NCBI GenBank assembly: GCA_012934845.2
Contig: WNNJ02003609.1
Span: 159,549-223,548, forward strand
DNA from: Pomphorhynchus laevis
Taxonomy: Eukaryota; Acanthocephala; Palaeacanthocephala; Echinorhynchida; Pomphorhynchidae
Direction of reading: 5' to 3'
Length of the DNA stretch: 64,000 nt
The position numbers and the translations under genes are program-made. Positions 1 to 12,168 of the stretch are shown piece after piece (position 1 is the stretch's first letter; each line of letters starts with the position of its first letter). The notes beneath the pieces are model-generated. The model did not search any database, had not been told where the DNA came from, and was given only the letters and a program-made list of their open reading frames with translations.

Positions 1-582
1 CAACTAAGTATTGATTGTTACTGGTAAGAAAAAAAATTCAAAATATTTATCAATTGAAAATCACTTTTTTATTTCCTGTCGTTGGGAAACACAGGACAGC
101 AAAGCAAAACGCAGCTTTTGTTTCTAGTAATTAAAAGTACACGTCAATTTAACTTTTATTTCGAGTAATTAACGTTGTGTTCTTGCTTTCTTGTCTAGCG
201 TTGCACAACGACTGGAAATAGAAAAGCGATTGGCAATTTGTATAGGAATAGAAAAGCAATAGGTGGTGTATAGTAGATACGAGTAACAATGCAAAGAAAA
301 TACGATTTATTTATAATTTTCGAATTCTCCTGCATTGATTGTTATAAAGATGAATTTTTTGAAGCAGTACATTCTAAAGACGCATGGATAAGCAATACTT
401 TATAAAAATAGTTGCAGAAGTATTAGAAAATTTTTAAGTTAAGTCGCACCTTATTCTTTGTTTATTTTAATTTTTATTTACAAAATTCACAGCCCGAACA
501 AAATTATTTAATATTTATTAAATCCTTTAAATAACAATTACTTTCCAATCTGAAGCCTTTAAAGATTTAAATTGCATTTAAC
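1..582. other. AT-rich non-coding stretch
   Basis: I see no open frame of note, no splice pattern and no repeat that I can name. It is flanked on the right by the first foldback element. Confidence 0.6.
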
Positions 583-593
583 ATCTGCTTGAA

Positions 594-804
594 ATAAAGA
601 ATTATTGGAGCTGGATCAAAGAAAAGTGTAAATCTTTTGATATTTCGGTAAACTCTGTTAGCTCTTCAGAAAATTACAATTTTCTGAAGTAATTTTCTGA
701 ATATGATAATTGAAGTTAGAGAAATATCAAAAATTATTTCCTCTTTTCTTTGATCCAGCTCTAATAATTCTTTATCAATAATAGATCATTATCAACTATT
801 TAAA
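594..804. repeat. Foldback element, family e, copy 1
   Basis: This is an inverted repeat of about 211 bp. The left arm (about 595-627) carries GGAGCTGGATCAAAG and the right arm (about 743-775) carries its complement. The arms enclose repeats of the word TTTTCTGAA. Imperfect 11-12 bp direct repeats flank it: ATCTGCTTGAA at 583-593 and ATCTGCTTGGAA at 805-816. These look like a target-site duplication. On the complementary strand the left arm reads CTGAAGAG, then a stem GCTAAC/GTTTAC, then CGAAAT. That is a decayed version of the hammerhead-like motif seen in other foldbacks. A second copy, split by insertions, lies at 41687-52420. The autonomous partner is unknown. Confidence 0.75.
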
Positions 805-926
805 ATCTGCTTGGAATACTGATTAGTCAAATATATTTTTATCATCACTGGTTCATCAAGTGAACAATATTAATCAATACCTCGAATCATGTTAACTTAA
901 GTAGTCAGTGAAAGAATATGTTAGTA

Positions 927-1142
927 TAACCTGTTTATACTTTAATGCATTGAACTGGATTAGAAATGAACTCCCTAGTATTTTATAGCACTTTTTAAAC
1001 AATTTTATACTGTGACTTTAAAACAAACACTTTTATCCAGGCACTATCGCATATCTTATGAAATGATCGTCTAACCTGTTTATACTTTAATGCATTGAAC
1101 TGGATTATAAATGAACTCCCTAGTATTTTATAGCACTTTTTA
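927..1142. repeat. Direct repeat of 71 bp
   Basis: Positions 927-997 and 1072-1142 are near-identical; I see one difference. The period is 145 bp. Both copies begin TAACCTGTTTATAC and end at a CACTTTTTA run. No coding content. It looks like a short local tandem duplication of non-coding sequence. Confidence 0.8.
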
Positions 1143-1564
1143 TAAGAGATCGTTTTATTTGATCGTTATATTTCTATAGCATATTTCGTAGCATATAGTA
1201 GTATCACATATTTTATATAAAATATATAATAAATATAATATTTATATTATATACGAATATATTATATTATAAATTAGTTTATATTTAAAAGTATTTACTA
1301 TTGTATATACTAATGATACAAGTCGTTTTTGCATGTGAATCCATGCGATATCTACCTCATTACTTATACATGATAGGTACTTGTACGCAATGTTCCAAAG
1401 TGCATATTCGATTGAAATTCCAAAGGCTAACGTGGATTTTCAAAATTTCAATTTTATACTTATGACATCCATTACGGTTTACAATAATGGACAAACATAA
1501 TTTACACTATTCTAATAAGATTTTTAGACATTTTATATATTTTAATATTATATTTTAATATCCG
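1143..1564. other. AT-rich non-coding stretch
   Basis: Around 1200-1270 it is almost pure A/T with short palindromes. No gene seen. Confidence 0.6.
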
Positions 1565-2824
1565 ATTTCACCTCGATATGTTCTTGGAATCGGCTATCAC
1601 ACAACTTCAGCAGGTAGGGCCGAAAGCTCTCAAAACTTGCGAAGCACGACGCCTTCTTTATACTTCGACATTGTTTGACGCTGCCAAAGATCAATTTCCT
1701 TTTACGCTGCGCACCGTGTTATACAAGCGGCCTCGTGAAAGCCTTCGACGTGGAAGTTCGCAGTTCTCTGGACGAAATCCTTAACCTCAGGCTCTCTGAC
1801 ATAGCCTGGCATCAAGCCTCGCTACCTGTTAAGATGAGTGGACTGGGTGTGTTGCGTGCGGAAGAGTTATATATACCAGCCTTTTGTTCATCTGTTTCGC
1901 GCACGAAGGACGTAACTGCGCTATTTATCCCAGAGCATTTGGCAAATCGCTCAGGCACTAGTGACCTTAACTACCGAACGGCGTCAGAGAGTTGGACTAC
2001 TAAATTCGACCTGACTGTTCCAACGGATACGACCTTGCAAAAACGTTGGACCACCTCATTGTTTGAGAAGGAATTCCGACACCTGACAGCTTCATGCGCC
2101 TTTCCCAAAGATCGGGCCCGCTTGCTAGCCGCGTCTACCAGATGGTCTGGCGCATTCCTTAATGCCCTACCGATAGCTTCGATGGGCACAAAACTAGACG
2201 ACAGTTCAATCTGTCTTGCATCAGCCCTTCGCCTCGGTATTCTCAACTCGGTTTTATTCAAGTGTGAGGGCGGCGTCGTATAAGACCCCTGGTATTCACG
2301 GGCTAGTCTGCCCCAGAGTGGTTTCTCGGCACAATCGGCACAGTGCTATAAACATACGTATCCGTAGCGCCCTTGCCACAGCCGGTGTCCCGTCCCGCCT
2401 TGAACCAATCGGGCTCTCCAGAAACGACGGAAAGAGACCGGACGGTGCTTCACTAGTCCCATGGGAAAAGGGACGTCTGCTAGTATGGTACTTCACATGT
2501 CCCAACATTCTTGCTGCCAGTCATTTGCCTAGTGCGGTCTCTGGGGCCGGGGAGGTTGCTAGATTGGCAGAGGATCGAAAGAAGGCCAAATATACATGTA
2601 TTGACGAATCGCAATATAAATTTGTGCCGTTGGCGATCGACACAATTGGTGCTGCCGGGCCGATAACTTCGAATTTTTTGACAAAACTGGGCAATATGTT
2701 GGTGGTGGCAACAGATGATCGAAGAGCTGCCAATTTCCTCTTGCAGCGTTTAAGCTGTGCAGTGCAGCGGGGAAATGCAGCGTGCCTATTAGAGGTCGCT
2801 CGAGACGGAAACCTTCCAACTTAA
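1565..2824 (+). pseudogene. Family F1: RT thumb plus C-terminal PD-(D/E)XK-like nuclease of a non-LTR-type retroelement, broken
   Basis: This is the 3' part of a retroelement polyprotein, spread over three plus frames (about 1578-1680, 1675-2283 and about 2280-2824), so at least two frameshifts. The order is an RT thumb region (FLLRCAPCY, then SLPVKMSGLGVLRAEE), a linker (RWSGAFLNALPIASM), a C/H-rich segment (GIHGLVCPR...RHNRHSAIN), and a nuclease-like core (RNDGKRPDG at about 2420-2446, then LLVW). I know this protein family from many aquatic and other invertebrates as a reverse-transcriptase-like protein with a restriction-like C-terminus. In the core the usual acidic residue after VW is Tyr (codon 2489-2491), so the nuclease was probably already dead. 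The RT palm is missing, consistent with 5' truncation. Assignment to non-LTR is from memory of the family; the exact clade is not known. Confidence 0.65.
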
Positions 2825-3019
2825 CGATACTGAAATATCACAAACTATACATATTTTTCTGTAATATTATAATTAAACGTTTTAATTTATCATTTATATC
2901 AGACCAATTAGCAACAATACTAATATCACGATCAATTGAATTATATGATAAGATACTGATTGAAGACATCTATATATTTTTCAAATAATTGATTTCACGG
3001 AATTCTTTTATTTTTTATT
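2825..3019. other. AT-rich spacer
   Basis: Non-coding spacer between F1 and the next foldback. A short open frame here looks like chance. Confidence 0.5.
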
Positions 3020-3291
3020 TAAATTAGAAAAAATATGGCAAAAACCAACGCAAAATTTATTGAATTGAATATTTCGATGCCTAGTTGGCATCATCTTCAG
3101 CAATTGTAAGAACTTAATATAACCAAGCAAATTTGCTTGGTTATATTAGCTTTGCAAGCTAATTTACTTGGTTTGAAATTTGCTTGGTTATATTAAGTTC
3201 TTACAATTGCTGAAGATAATGCCAGCTAGGCATCGAAATATTCAATTCAATAAATTTTGCGTTGGTTTTTGCCATCTTTCTTCTAATTTAA
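3020..3291. repeat. Foldback element, family d
   Basis: Near-perfect inverted repeat. Left arm about 3020-3130, right arm about 3177-3291, loop about 45 bp. The arms carry ATGGCAAAAACCAACGC and its complement. The plus-strand right arm at 3210-3240 reads CTGAAGAT, AAT, GCC-AGCTA-GGC, AT, CGAAAT: a short stem-loop between a CTGA word and CGAAA. The left arm has the same on the minus strand with a better stem. Such an RNA would fold into a long hairpin. No coding capacity, so it must move with help from other elements or arise by template switching. Confidence 0.85.
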
Positions 3292-4378
3292 ATGCTATTA
3301 CACCGTCGCAATCCTCATTCAAATTAAATTTATTTTATTTTTTACTTTGGTACATAAAAATCGTATATTATTAGATTAATTAATCAATAGACAACATTAT
3401 ATGTCTTATTGGGGATTGCATGCTAACAAAATATTGATCCAGGATCAATCTTTTGTTAAAATGAGCAGCATATTGAGCAGTACCCGTTCTTTGGAACTGT
3501 TCATAAGTCTCAAAAGAGTTATAATACAATTATGAGGTCATAATATTACAGGATATTTTACTATTCCTTGTTATATCATCATATCCTGTATTACACGAAA
3601 TGACATCGTATACATCGTACCATGTGTACCAACATATGTACGTTTTGACACTGCGATTATATGCTCCTGGTCGTTTCAGAGTTTTTAAAGTTTCAACAAA
3701 CACTTTCCTCAAGGTATTGAAGATCTCTAACTAACCTAAGTTGAGGATCGATGCTAAATAAAAATATTCATTGGAGTGTTAAAAAATAATGGTTTGATTA
3801 AAACCCATATTCTTAAAACTGAGACAAGCAATAAGACATCTAAGACGATACTTAGGCAATTTGATAAATTTCTTGAGGACTGATATGATTTTGTATACAG
3901 TGGACCTTTTTATAGTATTTAAACAATATTTTGGAATAACGACTTTTGAGATTTTATTTATTATTAACTCTGTGGTTACCACACAAATACTATTAGTCCT
4001 AGACGAGCTGATCTTAGCCGGAAAAACTACCATCAGTCGTTTCGGCTTCCGTGTGATATATTTAAGTAGAGTGATAAATAGGAAGGAGTTTATTTAAATA
4101 TAAAAAAAGTATATTTAAGAGGAGTTATATATTTAAAAGGAGTGATAAATAAGGAGGTCTGCTCTACATGTAATCGAACTCCGGTTGTTTGCAACATCTA
4201 CGATTATGATACAGAAGCCTTTTAGCTTCCGGAGCACAGTTTTACACATTCTGCGATTAAATTATAAAAAGGTATCATATATATTCGACGACTTTTAAAC
4301 CGATGTCCGGGATTCTCTTTACAAAATTCGGCCATATATATAAATATAAAGTCTTTAAACCAGACACAGGACAAACAA
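3292..4378. other. AT-rich non-coding stretch
   Basis: Contains small palindromes: TTGATCC/GGATCAA at about 3434-3451, and GAAGCC...GGCTTC-like pairing near 4216-4233. It also has a run of degenerate AGGAGT-type repeats at 4084-4150. Short open frames on both strands at 3779-4097 overlap and look like chance. Confidence 0.55.
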
Positions 4379-4513
4379 GACATTTGACGTATCGCCCTTT
4401 ACTGGGTTTTTTCAATTGAATGTAGTTATAATCAAGAAAATGTGAAAGTTCAAATTTTCTTGATTATAACTACATATAATTAAAAAAGCCCTGTAAAGGG
4501 CGAAACGTCAAAT
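4379..4513. repeat. Foldback element, family a
   Basis: Inverted repeat with arms of about 55 bp (4381-4437 and 4456-4513). The arms carry TGTAGTTATAATCAAGAAA and its complement. The right arm ends GCCC-TGTAAA-GGGC then CGAAACGTC (4488-4508): a perfect 4 bp stem-loop directly before CGAAACGTC. That is the stem II plus GAAAC layout of a hammerhead. The CTGATGA word expected before the stem is replaced by A-rich sequence. The left arm mirrors it on the other strand (GACGTATCGCCC). Confidence 0.8.
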
Positions 4514-4517
4514 ATCT

Positions 4518-5275
4518 GAGACGTTCCTAACCACCCAGCAGTCATCGTCAGTCGGATGAAGTGGTTATGGTACGTTTCGACTGTTTTTGTGATAACTATA
4601 ATGACATCAGCAATTCCTCATTATGCTATATAAAGCTCAGGTGCAGAAAGCGTTTTTACTGGCTTATTGCGTGTGTGGACCTTCTAGTTATTCTTTATAT
4701 AAGGCACAAATGCTTATCCGTTGATTACGAGGGCACTAAATTTCTCACAGGATTCAAAAATGAATGCATTATTTTATAAATTGTTATTGCGAAAAATCGC
4801 TTGAAACTATGGTCCAGTAGCCAAAGCTAGCTACAATTGATTTTTAATCTATAGTTGCTGCTAAATAACTGGAATTCGATCATCAGCTCCATCAGTCTAA
4901 TGTATCACTCCGAGACGTTCCTAACCACCCAGCAGTCATCGTCAGTCGGATGAAGTGCTTATTGCGTGTGCGGACCTTCTAGTTATTCTTTATATAAGGC
5001 ACAAATGCTTATTCGTTGATTACGAGGGCACTGCATTTCTCACAGGATTCAAAAAGGAATGCATTATTTCATAAATTGTTATTGCGAAAAATCGCTTGAA
5101 ACTATGGTCCAGGAGCCAAAGTTGGCTAAGATTAATTTTTTATCCATATTTGCTGCCAAATAACTGGACTCCGATCATCAGCTTTATCAGTCCAATGTAT
5201 CACTCCGAGACGTTCTTAGCCACCCAGCAGTCATCGTCAGTCGGATGAAGTGGTTAGGGTGTGTTTCGACTGCTT
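4518..5275. repeat. Tandem repeat, three partial units
   Basis: The block beginning GAGACGTTCCTAACC and running through GTCAGTCGGATGAAG occurs at 4518, 4912 and 5207. Between blocks 1-2 and 2-3 the body (GGACCTTCTAGTTATTC ... AATGTATCACTCC) is repeated at about 90 percent identity. Unit 1 holds about 100 bp more than unit 2, so the periods are 394 and 295 bp. It follows directly on the family a foldback, and both contain GACGTT/GACGTC words. The unit has no long frame. It could be the long terminal region of a retroelement in tandem, or a small satellite. Confidence 0.75.
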
Positions 5276-5798
5276 ATATATTATTTATATCAAGACAATT
5301 TATAACTCTATAACAATATTAACAATTTGTAATATTAACAATTTATAACTCTATAACTCTGAAATATATCGAAAACCAACCAGTCCAAAAATATACATTC
5401 ATCCTAAAAGCTCATATCAAATGTGTAAAAATTAGTATAATAAAAATGAGACGAACGGAATATTGAGAATTTGTGGTTCCTAAATATTATAAATATCTAT
5501 CAAAAGCTGTAAACTGAGTAGTGTCAGAAACCTTCAAAAAATTAAAATTGGAACATAGATTATTCGTATAGATTTTACTCTACGAACACATTAGACGTCG
5601 AAATAATATCGAAAATTAATGAGTTACCTGGCCTTGAAAAAGTTGAATGCAGACATGGTAATAGCGTGCTGTATAGCCAGCACGTATACTTACCTTTCAA
5701 TAGTGTAATTCACTATCGCTATATATAATAAATTCAAAAACTGTGGTGGAGGATTCTAAACTGTGGTGGAGAATCTTTGAACACTTTTAAAATCTGAA
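5276..5798. other. AT-rich stretch leading into the hammerhead repeat
   Basis: No gene. Near 5660-5690 there is a small palindrome (GTGCTG...CAGCAC). A duplicated word CTGTGGTGGAG at about 5741 and 5760 lies just before the hammerhead motif and may belong to the same repeat unit. Confidence 0.5.
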
Positions 5799-5838
5799 CC
5801 CTACTGATGAAGCTCAATAAGCAGAAACCGGTCTAGGG
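5799..5838 (+). ncRNA. Hammerhead ribozyme motif, type I, near-canonical
   Basis: All conserved parts of the hammerhead core are in the right order. Stem I is CCCTA (5799-5803) with TAGGG (5834-5838), 5 bp. CTGATGA is at 5804-5810. Stem II is GCT (5812-5814) with AGC (5820-5822) and a CAATA loop. GAAA is at 5824-5827. Stem III is the self-complementary ACCGGT (5827-5832), and the predicted cleavage site is after C5833. The first stem II pair is A-A rather than G-C. A minimal, palindromic stem III is known from hammerheads in Penelope-like retroelement ends and retrozymes, where two copies may pair to act. No protein gene lies within 3 kb. Known family facts: these RNAs self-cleave. That this copy is active is inference. 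Confidence 0.7.
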
Positions 5839-8694
5839 ATTTGATTGCTAATGGACTGTGATGGTTTTCAATACCCAGTTATGCCCGTTTCCCCCGTTTA
5901 CTTATTAGTAACAACTATAATATATTCAATATATACAAGAAGGTTCATATTTAAACAATAAGGTTCGTATATACACATTATATACAAGAAGGTTCGATAA
6001 TTCTAGTTGTGCAAACTGTACGAGTTTTCCGTCAATTGAAACGTTGAAAATGGGAATGCATTTTGATGTTTTATATTGAATATAGCATGATTGGAACTTT
6101 CATTCACATGTCGATCGATTTTAAAGTTTTTCGAATTATATTTGTCAATTTGAGAATGATTTATGATGTTGTAAATAGGAAAGTCACTGATTACAGAGAT
6201 AGATAATTGCGTATTGCCGGTTTACCGTTTTAGATTGCTCGCATTCGCGGGTTGATTAATTTTACTAAATTAATTTTATAATTAATTACAATGATTTTTT
6301 GTTTCTGATCCTGTAGATAATGTATGTATATAATTTAAGGTTAAAAAATTAAAATTTAAAAAATTTCATTAACCCTAATTTTAGTTTATACTTGGCGTTT
6401 GAATTTATTTAAATGCTTTGATGCAGAATTTGCTCGCAAATGTTTTGTCGATTTTTCGGACATTACTGGATTCATGGGAATAATTCAACTATCGATTTAA
6501 AATCGAAAAAATAACGAGTAGAGGAAAAGTACAACTAATTCTGAATGTTTGATATAACCTGTGCAATTGTAATCTATGAAATATTACCATAATATTCTTC
6601 GGTAATTAGCATTAATAATAAATTTAACTTTATTAAATTTTAGTTTCAGCTTTAAATTTACCAACTTGAGAATGATTCTAGATGCTGACAGTCAGATAAC
6701 TACCGATTACATAGCTATCAATTACGTCGTCTATGATTGCCCATCCACTACATTTTACCATTTGTTTTATTCGGATGGTCAGACTGATATTTTATCCTCG
6801 ATACTGTTATTTTTCAATCGTTTTACAATTATTATTTAATTCAAATATAATATTTGAATTAAATAATATATCATTAAACTATTTAAAATAATAAATATCA
6901 TTTTATTATTCAAATTTAATATTTGTAGGCACTGTATGCTAATTAAAAAGTTATGCCAAAAGTATTCTACAATTGTAATTGTCCAATATGAAATAGTTTT
7001 CATGTGACTCTAAACGTCCGAAATAAAGAACACGTCCGATTTGTATTCGTAGAAATTTCTTATTTGCAAAATTTCCTATTTTGCAATTAAAATTGCATTC
7101 GCCTACCTGTTTTGCATGTTTGGGCTTGACATTTACTCTCGCAGACTGTGGTCTGTTTCAATAAATTAAAACCTGAAAAGAAAATACCCTAAATTTTCTG
7201 TCGATATCTAGAATATCACATCCCCTCTTTAATGAAATGCAATTAAGACGGTGCAATTAATCACGTCTTAAATGCAATTTAAGACGGTGAATGAAAATTT
7301 TTTGACACGACTACTTTAGCTTACATTAAATCCTTCTTTATTAATTGTTACCTTCTTTATTAATCCACATGAACACGTGTTACTTTAGTACAATTATGTA
7401 TTAATTAAAAAAATATAGAGGCTAAACCAATTAAGTTATACTATTTATCAAATTAATACCTTCATATACCCAATACATTGTAATATTTTGAAACATATCG
7501 CAATCCTTTGGCAATATCACAATATTATTAATATTATTATCGCAATATCTTCGCTACTTTTGACTATTTTCTAATTTGTTTCTAATTTTATTTAACTAAT
7601 TTCTTTTTAATTTACTATTTGATACATAAATATACAGATTTAAAACTAATCTTAAACTACAATATTTTTATTCGATTTTTTCTCCTATTTTATGTTAGTC
7701 TTATATATTTTTTCTCCTATTTTATGTTAGTCTTAAACTTTAGTTCTTCGTAAATTCTATTTAAATATTATGTTATTTCGAATAACTTAATTATTATTTA
7801 ACTTAAATATTATTTTTATTTCAGTGTTTTACGCTAAATTTATAGTAACGCATTCATCATCGCATTGTGAATACGCCAATATTTTGTGTTCGTGTCGTTG
7901 ATTTATTGAAAATAGTTATCGAAAACAGTGTAATATATCAGTGACTCATTTTACAGTCATCTATTTCAGTATAAAAGATATTTGATATCGCTCACTACAA
8001 CAATATTTCAGTATACTTGCTCAATTCACAATTTGTAGTATTTTATACCTTTATCTGAGTAATCTCAATATTATTTTGTACCTCTTCTTGATTATTACAA
8101 ATCCATTAATCTTCACAAAATGACGAGCATTGAATTCAATTTACAGAATTAAAATAAGTAGTTTGTGACAGGACATAACAGATTTCTGTTTGTCTTGATT
8201 GAGCATAAGTGCAGAGCCAAGTAATAAAGTCAATAAGTATATATATACAATTTGGTATTACAACCGGTATGAAACAATATATTATAATTTATATTATCCC
8301 TTGAGATATGTATTTTCAATAGTCTACATAATTTTTATGTACAGTGGATATCATCCACTGGATTGACTACTGCGAAGAGAAAATCATATTATTGGTAGAT
8401 ATGCGATTTTTTACTTTAGTAATTAAAAAGGTTTACTCAGATATGAAATTATAGTATTTGGAATAATCAAATTTATTCATAAAATGTTTTTTTTAAGTGG
8501 CAAATGTGACTATCAGTCACTTACAAGGCCACTAAAATGAAAAAAAAATACAAATTAAGATTCCGTATAATCCAATATAACGAATATTATATTGGATTTA
8601 TTATCCAACAAAAATATTTTTTGATTATAATTTAATCAGAACATATAAGATATGTCTTTATATGTACTTTATATAATAAGATAATATTTTGCGT

Positions 8695-8835
8695 AAAAAT
8701 GATATTATAATATTATATTATAATATTGATTATAATTATTATATTATAATATTGATTATAATTATTATATTATTATAATATTTAAATATATAAAATATAT
8801 ATTTAAATATAGTATAATAAATAATATCATACACA
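8695..8835. repeat. AT-only tandem repeat
   Basis: About 140 bp made of the recurring word TTATAATATTGATTATAA and variants with roughly 26-30 bp period. It fades into TATATTTAAATAT palindromes. A short TTTATA hexanucleotide run sits at about 8979-9008. Confidence 0.7.
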
Positions 8836-10179
8836 AAAATAATTAAATGGTTACGAATCAGATATGATAAAATAATATCGTAATACTAGTATATAATATT
8901 TTGATAATGACATTATCACATCATTATTGAATAAGGTAATAAAATAATAGGTAATTTTATTGTATCAAGAAAATTACTTTGTATTTTATATTTATATTTA
9001 TATTTATAATAAAATCGTTTTTTAATAGATTTGTGCTGATATGTCAACCATAAGTTTTCATTGTCTGCTAATTATTTTTAATATGTCGATTACTGAAGTA
9101 ACAACTTCAGTAATCAACATATTTGCATAATTTCACGCATTTCATCTAAAGATAAAACTTTATGTCTGGGCAAGTTAACTGATCTGATTTGTACTGGATA
9201 AGCTAAGGGAAGTAAAACATATATTTAAGTATTGATATCTTGCTACTAGTTACTAATAGCAAAATATCGTGTGTACTAATAGCAAAATAATAATATTATT
9301 CGTTTTCTAACGAATAAGCAAAATATCGATAAAATATTATCTTTCTTAAATTGATTCATATCCAGGGTTAAGATTTAAAGCAATAAAATGGATCAAATTA
9401 TATCTAATTAAATATGTCTAATTTTTAAAATATCAGAGCACTTTTTTGACACTATTATACATAAATACATGAGTTTAGTGTCAGTATAGCTGCTTATATA
9501 GTTAACAAGTTTAAAACTACGAACCAAGTTTAATTCGCTGTACATTAAATATTTCCATTTAACTATTATCATATATTTAATAGACATGAAAACCTTTACT
9601 TTAAATAAACACATTTACTATAACCTAAACGATGAAGCCAAATGTAACTTTCAATATATAATCACGTTCAGTTCTATCACTTTCATTTATGCACTAAACT
9701 CATTCATAGTATCGTTCATAGAGAACTCATTGATAGAAAAAGCGATCGCTAAACAACTTAATGAATTTGAAATAAAAATTATTTTTATTGTATTTTTTAA
9801 GGCCTTTACTTTTGAAATACAAGAAAATACTATTTATTGGCTATCTAATTTAAGTGACTTAGCTTAATGCATATCACAAGAATTTTTAGGCGTTAGCGAA
9901 CGTCTCTAAAATGTTTAACATTATTTTAGTAGTACGCATGAACTTATTTTGTATTACAGTTAAAATGTTCGATAATCTTAATGCGGTCAGTTGGTCGATT
10001 GCGAAAAGTTTATTTTATTAGACTGATATAAAAATAAGTAACTGTCTTCACTAAACCTAAACCTTGGCAATTATGATTATTAAACCTAAAACACATTAAT
10101 TTAATGAAATTGCGAAAGTGAGTTAATTATATAAGGATCTTTAAGAAATGGTCATATAAAGATGTGCCCTTTAAGCTCG

Positions 10180-10207
10180 CTTGGACTTAAGCGGGATTAA
10201 GTCCAAG
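10180..10207. repeat. Perfect 11 bp hairpin
   Basis: CTTGGACTTAA (10180-10190), a GCGGGA loop, then TTAAGTCCAAG (10197-10207). It is GC-richer than its surroundings. No gene adjoins it, so a terminator or regulatory role cannot be assigned. Confidence 0.7.
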
Positions 10208-12168
10208 TCAGCTTACTGACCTTTAATTGGTCAATAAAAGCAAAACATACATTTACAATTTACTATTTGTTAGAACTACTTAAGGATGTATCTTATTGAG
10301 CGTATATCACATTTTAAATAGAAATGTTAAGGATTCAATATATCAGTCTCTCAGTTACGGTTCACTTGGTCTTAAAATTGTCGCATGCTCGTTTAGGAGA
10401 TTTAATGGTGCATATTCGAATTCAGGGCAGCAAAAGCTATTAAAGGTAAGAGTCCATGGTTATAACCGCATTGTTAATCATATTAAATGTAAAAGTTCAT
10501 ATTTATCTTTGTACCTACATGCTAAAATAAGTTGATAAGTTATACTATAGTTTTCAATATGATGATTTATGATCTACAAAGTCAATATGTTTAGTCAAAT
10601 TATAGATTTGAAAATATTTTTAAAAAAATCTATAAAATTTTAACTTTTAGAATTATGTAATTGTATATCAAATATAAAACACAAGTGGCACATTTTAAAG
10701 ACTCGTCAATCAATAAAAATCTGATATTTTTATCGACTATACAGTTTCTTATGTTTATGCAAATATAACATTTAAATTAGAAATACCAACATCATGTACA
10801 CGTTTGATTTATTAGCTTTCGTTACAATTATCGATTAATTGTTTAATTCATTTAATTCATTTACTTATTTATTATTTAATATTCTTTATAATAATTATTT
10901 TACTTAAAAATAATTATATATAAATAATTATTTCTTATATTTTATATAATAACTATATAATTGATATAAATTGCCAAATTAAAATTACCTACACTAAAAT
11001 ACGAGTTTATCGAATATTTTACACTGATGTTTCTACTAACTCAATCATATTTAATTTAAATATAATCTTTTAAATTACATAATTTTCAAAATTAAGTGTA
11101 AATCTCTAGTATTGGCCCTGTTATGTAAAAATAATTTTGTAAATATTTAAACGTACAAGGTACTTTTAGGTTATTAAAACGAAAGGCGTTAATTGATAAC
11201 AAAGAAAATATTGAGTGATAAAGTTCCAGCCTAATGGCATCATTAGTATATGTCCATATTCACGTTTAAAATCATTAGTTTGATTTGTAGCGTTAGTTTT
11301 TCCTTCTTTAACTGATTCATCTTTAAAGTAAAGATTTAAACTTGTTATTATGTTATTGCGTTGGTTTTATCTATAGGAGAACGAAACCTTTTTATCTTGC
11401 ATTTTAGCAAGAAAAAAGTAAATCAAGGAAATACCTTTCTTGATTTCATAGTAGTCATTGATTTCGCGTATAGCAGTTTTAGTTTAATTGAAAAGTATGA
11501 AAATTGGTTTTATTACGCTCATATCTTATAAATTATTGGTCACGATAATTAATTTATCATTTTAAACTGTCGACACGCCGCGATTTCTAGTAAAATAGAA
11601 AGTGTGGAAAAACCACCTTTAGAATCCTGATAGTAATCAGTTAAATTCTAGTACACGATTTCTAGTTACGTAATTTTCACAAATTCTTTTTTATATTTAT
11701 TTACTATTATATAGTAAATAAATATTTACTATTATATTACTATTGCCATTCATGTTTCAATCAGCGACCACAACATCTAAGATTATTGATAGTGTACACG
11801 CGTTATAGTATTTGGCCACATACATTTCATCTTGAATTCATCGCTTGCGCTAATCATCATACCACAATCATATTTTTAGATATTAATTTATTAAGATTGA
11901 TTTAGTCTTGTGACAAGCGTCTTAAATAAAATTACTGTTTGATTTCTCATTATGGATCACATTGGACAAAATCGATTAGTGTATATTTTGATATATTAAT
12001 AAATTATAACATCTATATTAATAACATCCATATTCTAACATCTATATTAATAAATTCTAGCCGGTGAAGTTAGTAAAACTTCAAGGGATTTACAGAGAAA
12101 AATAATGCCTGAATTCAAGTAATACATTAGGTCACGTTACAATAAATATTTAAGTTCTAAGTTCATGC

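Larger units (their letters stand above)
5846..12168. other. 6 kb AT-rich region without recognisable genes
   Basis: I see only short chance frames (for example 9586-9867 plus, rich in Ile/Phe/Asn, and 10296-10535 plus), with no domain I recognise and no splice context. It contains simple repeats and small hairpins listed separately, and a short palindrome around 6837-6862 (AATTCAAATATTA type). It could be intron or intergenic DNA. Confidence 0.6.

Noticed and set aside
4518-5275. CRISPR-like repeat array
   Set aside because: Only three blocks with long, similar (not unique) spacers in eukaryotic DNA. It is a tandem repeat.
9586-9867. 93-codon plus-strand frame
   Set aside because: Composition follows local AT content (Ile, Phe, Asn, Lys), there is no motif, and another frame overlaps on the opposite strand. 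Chance.
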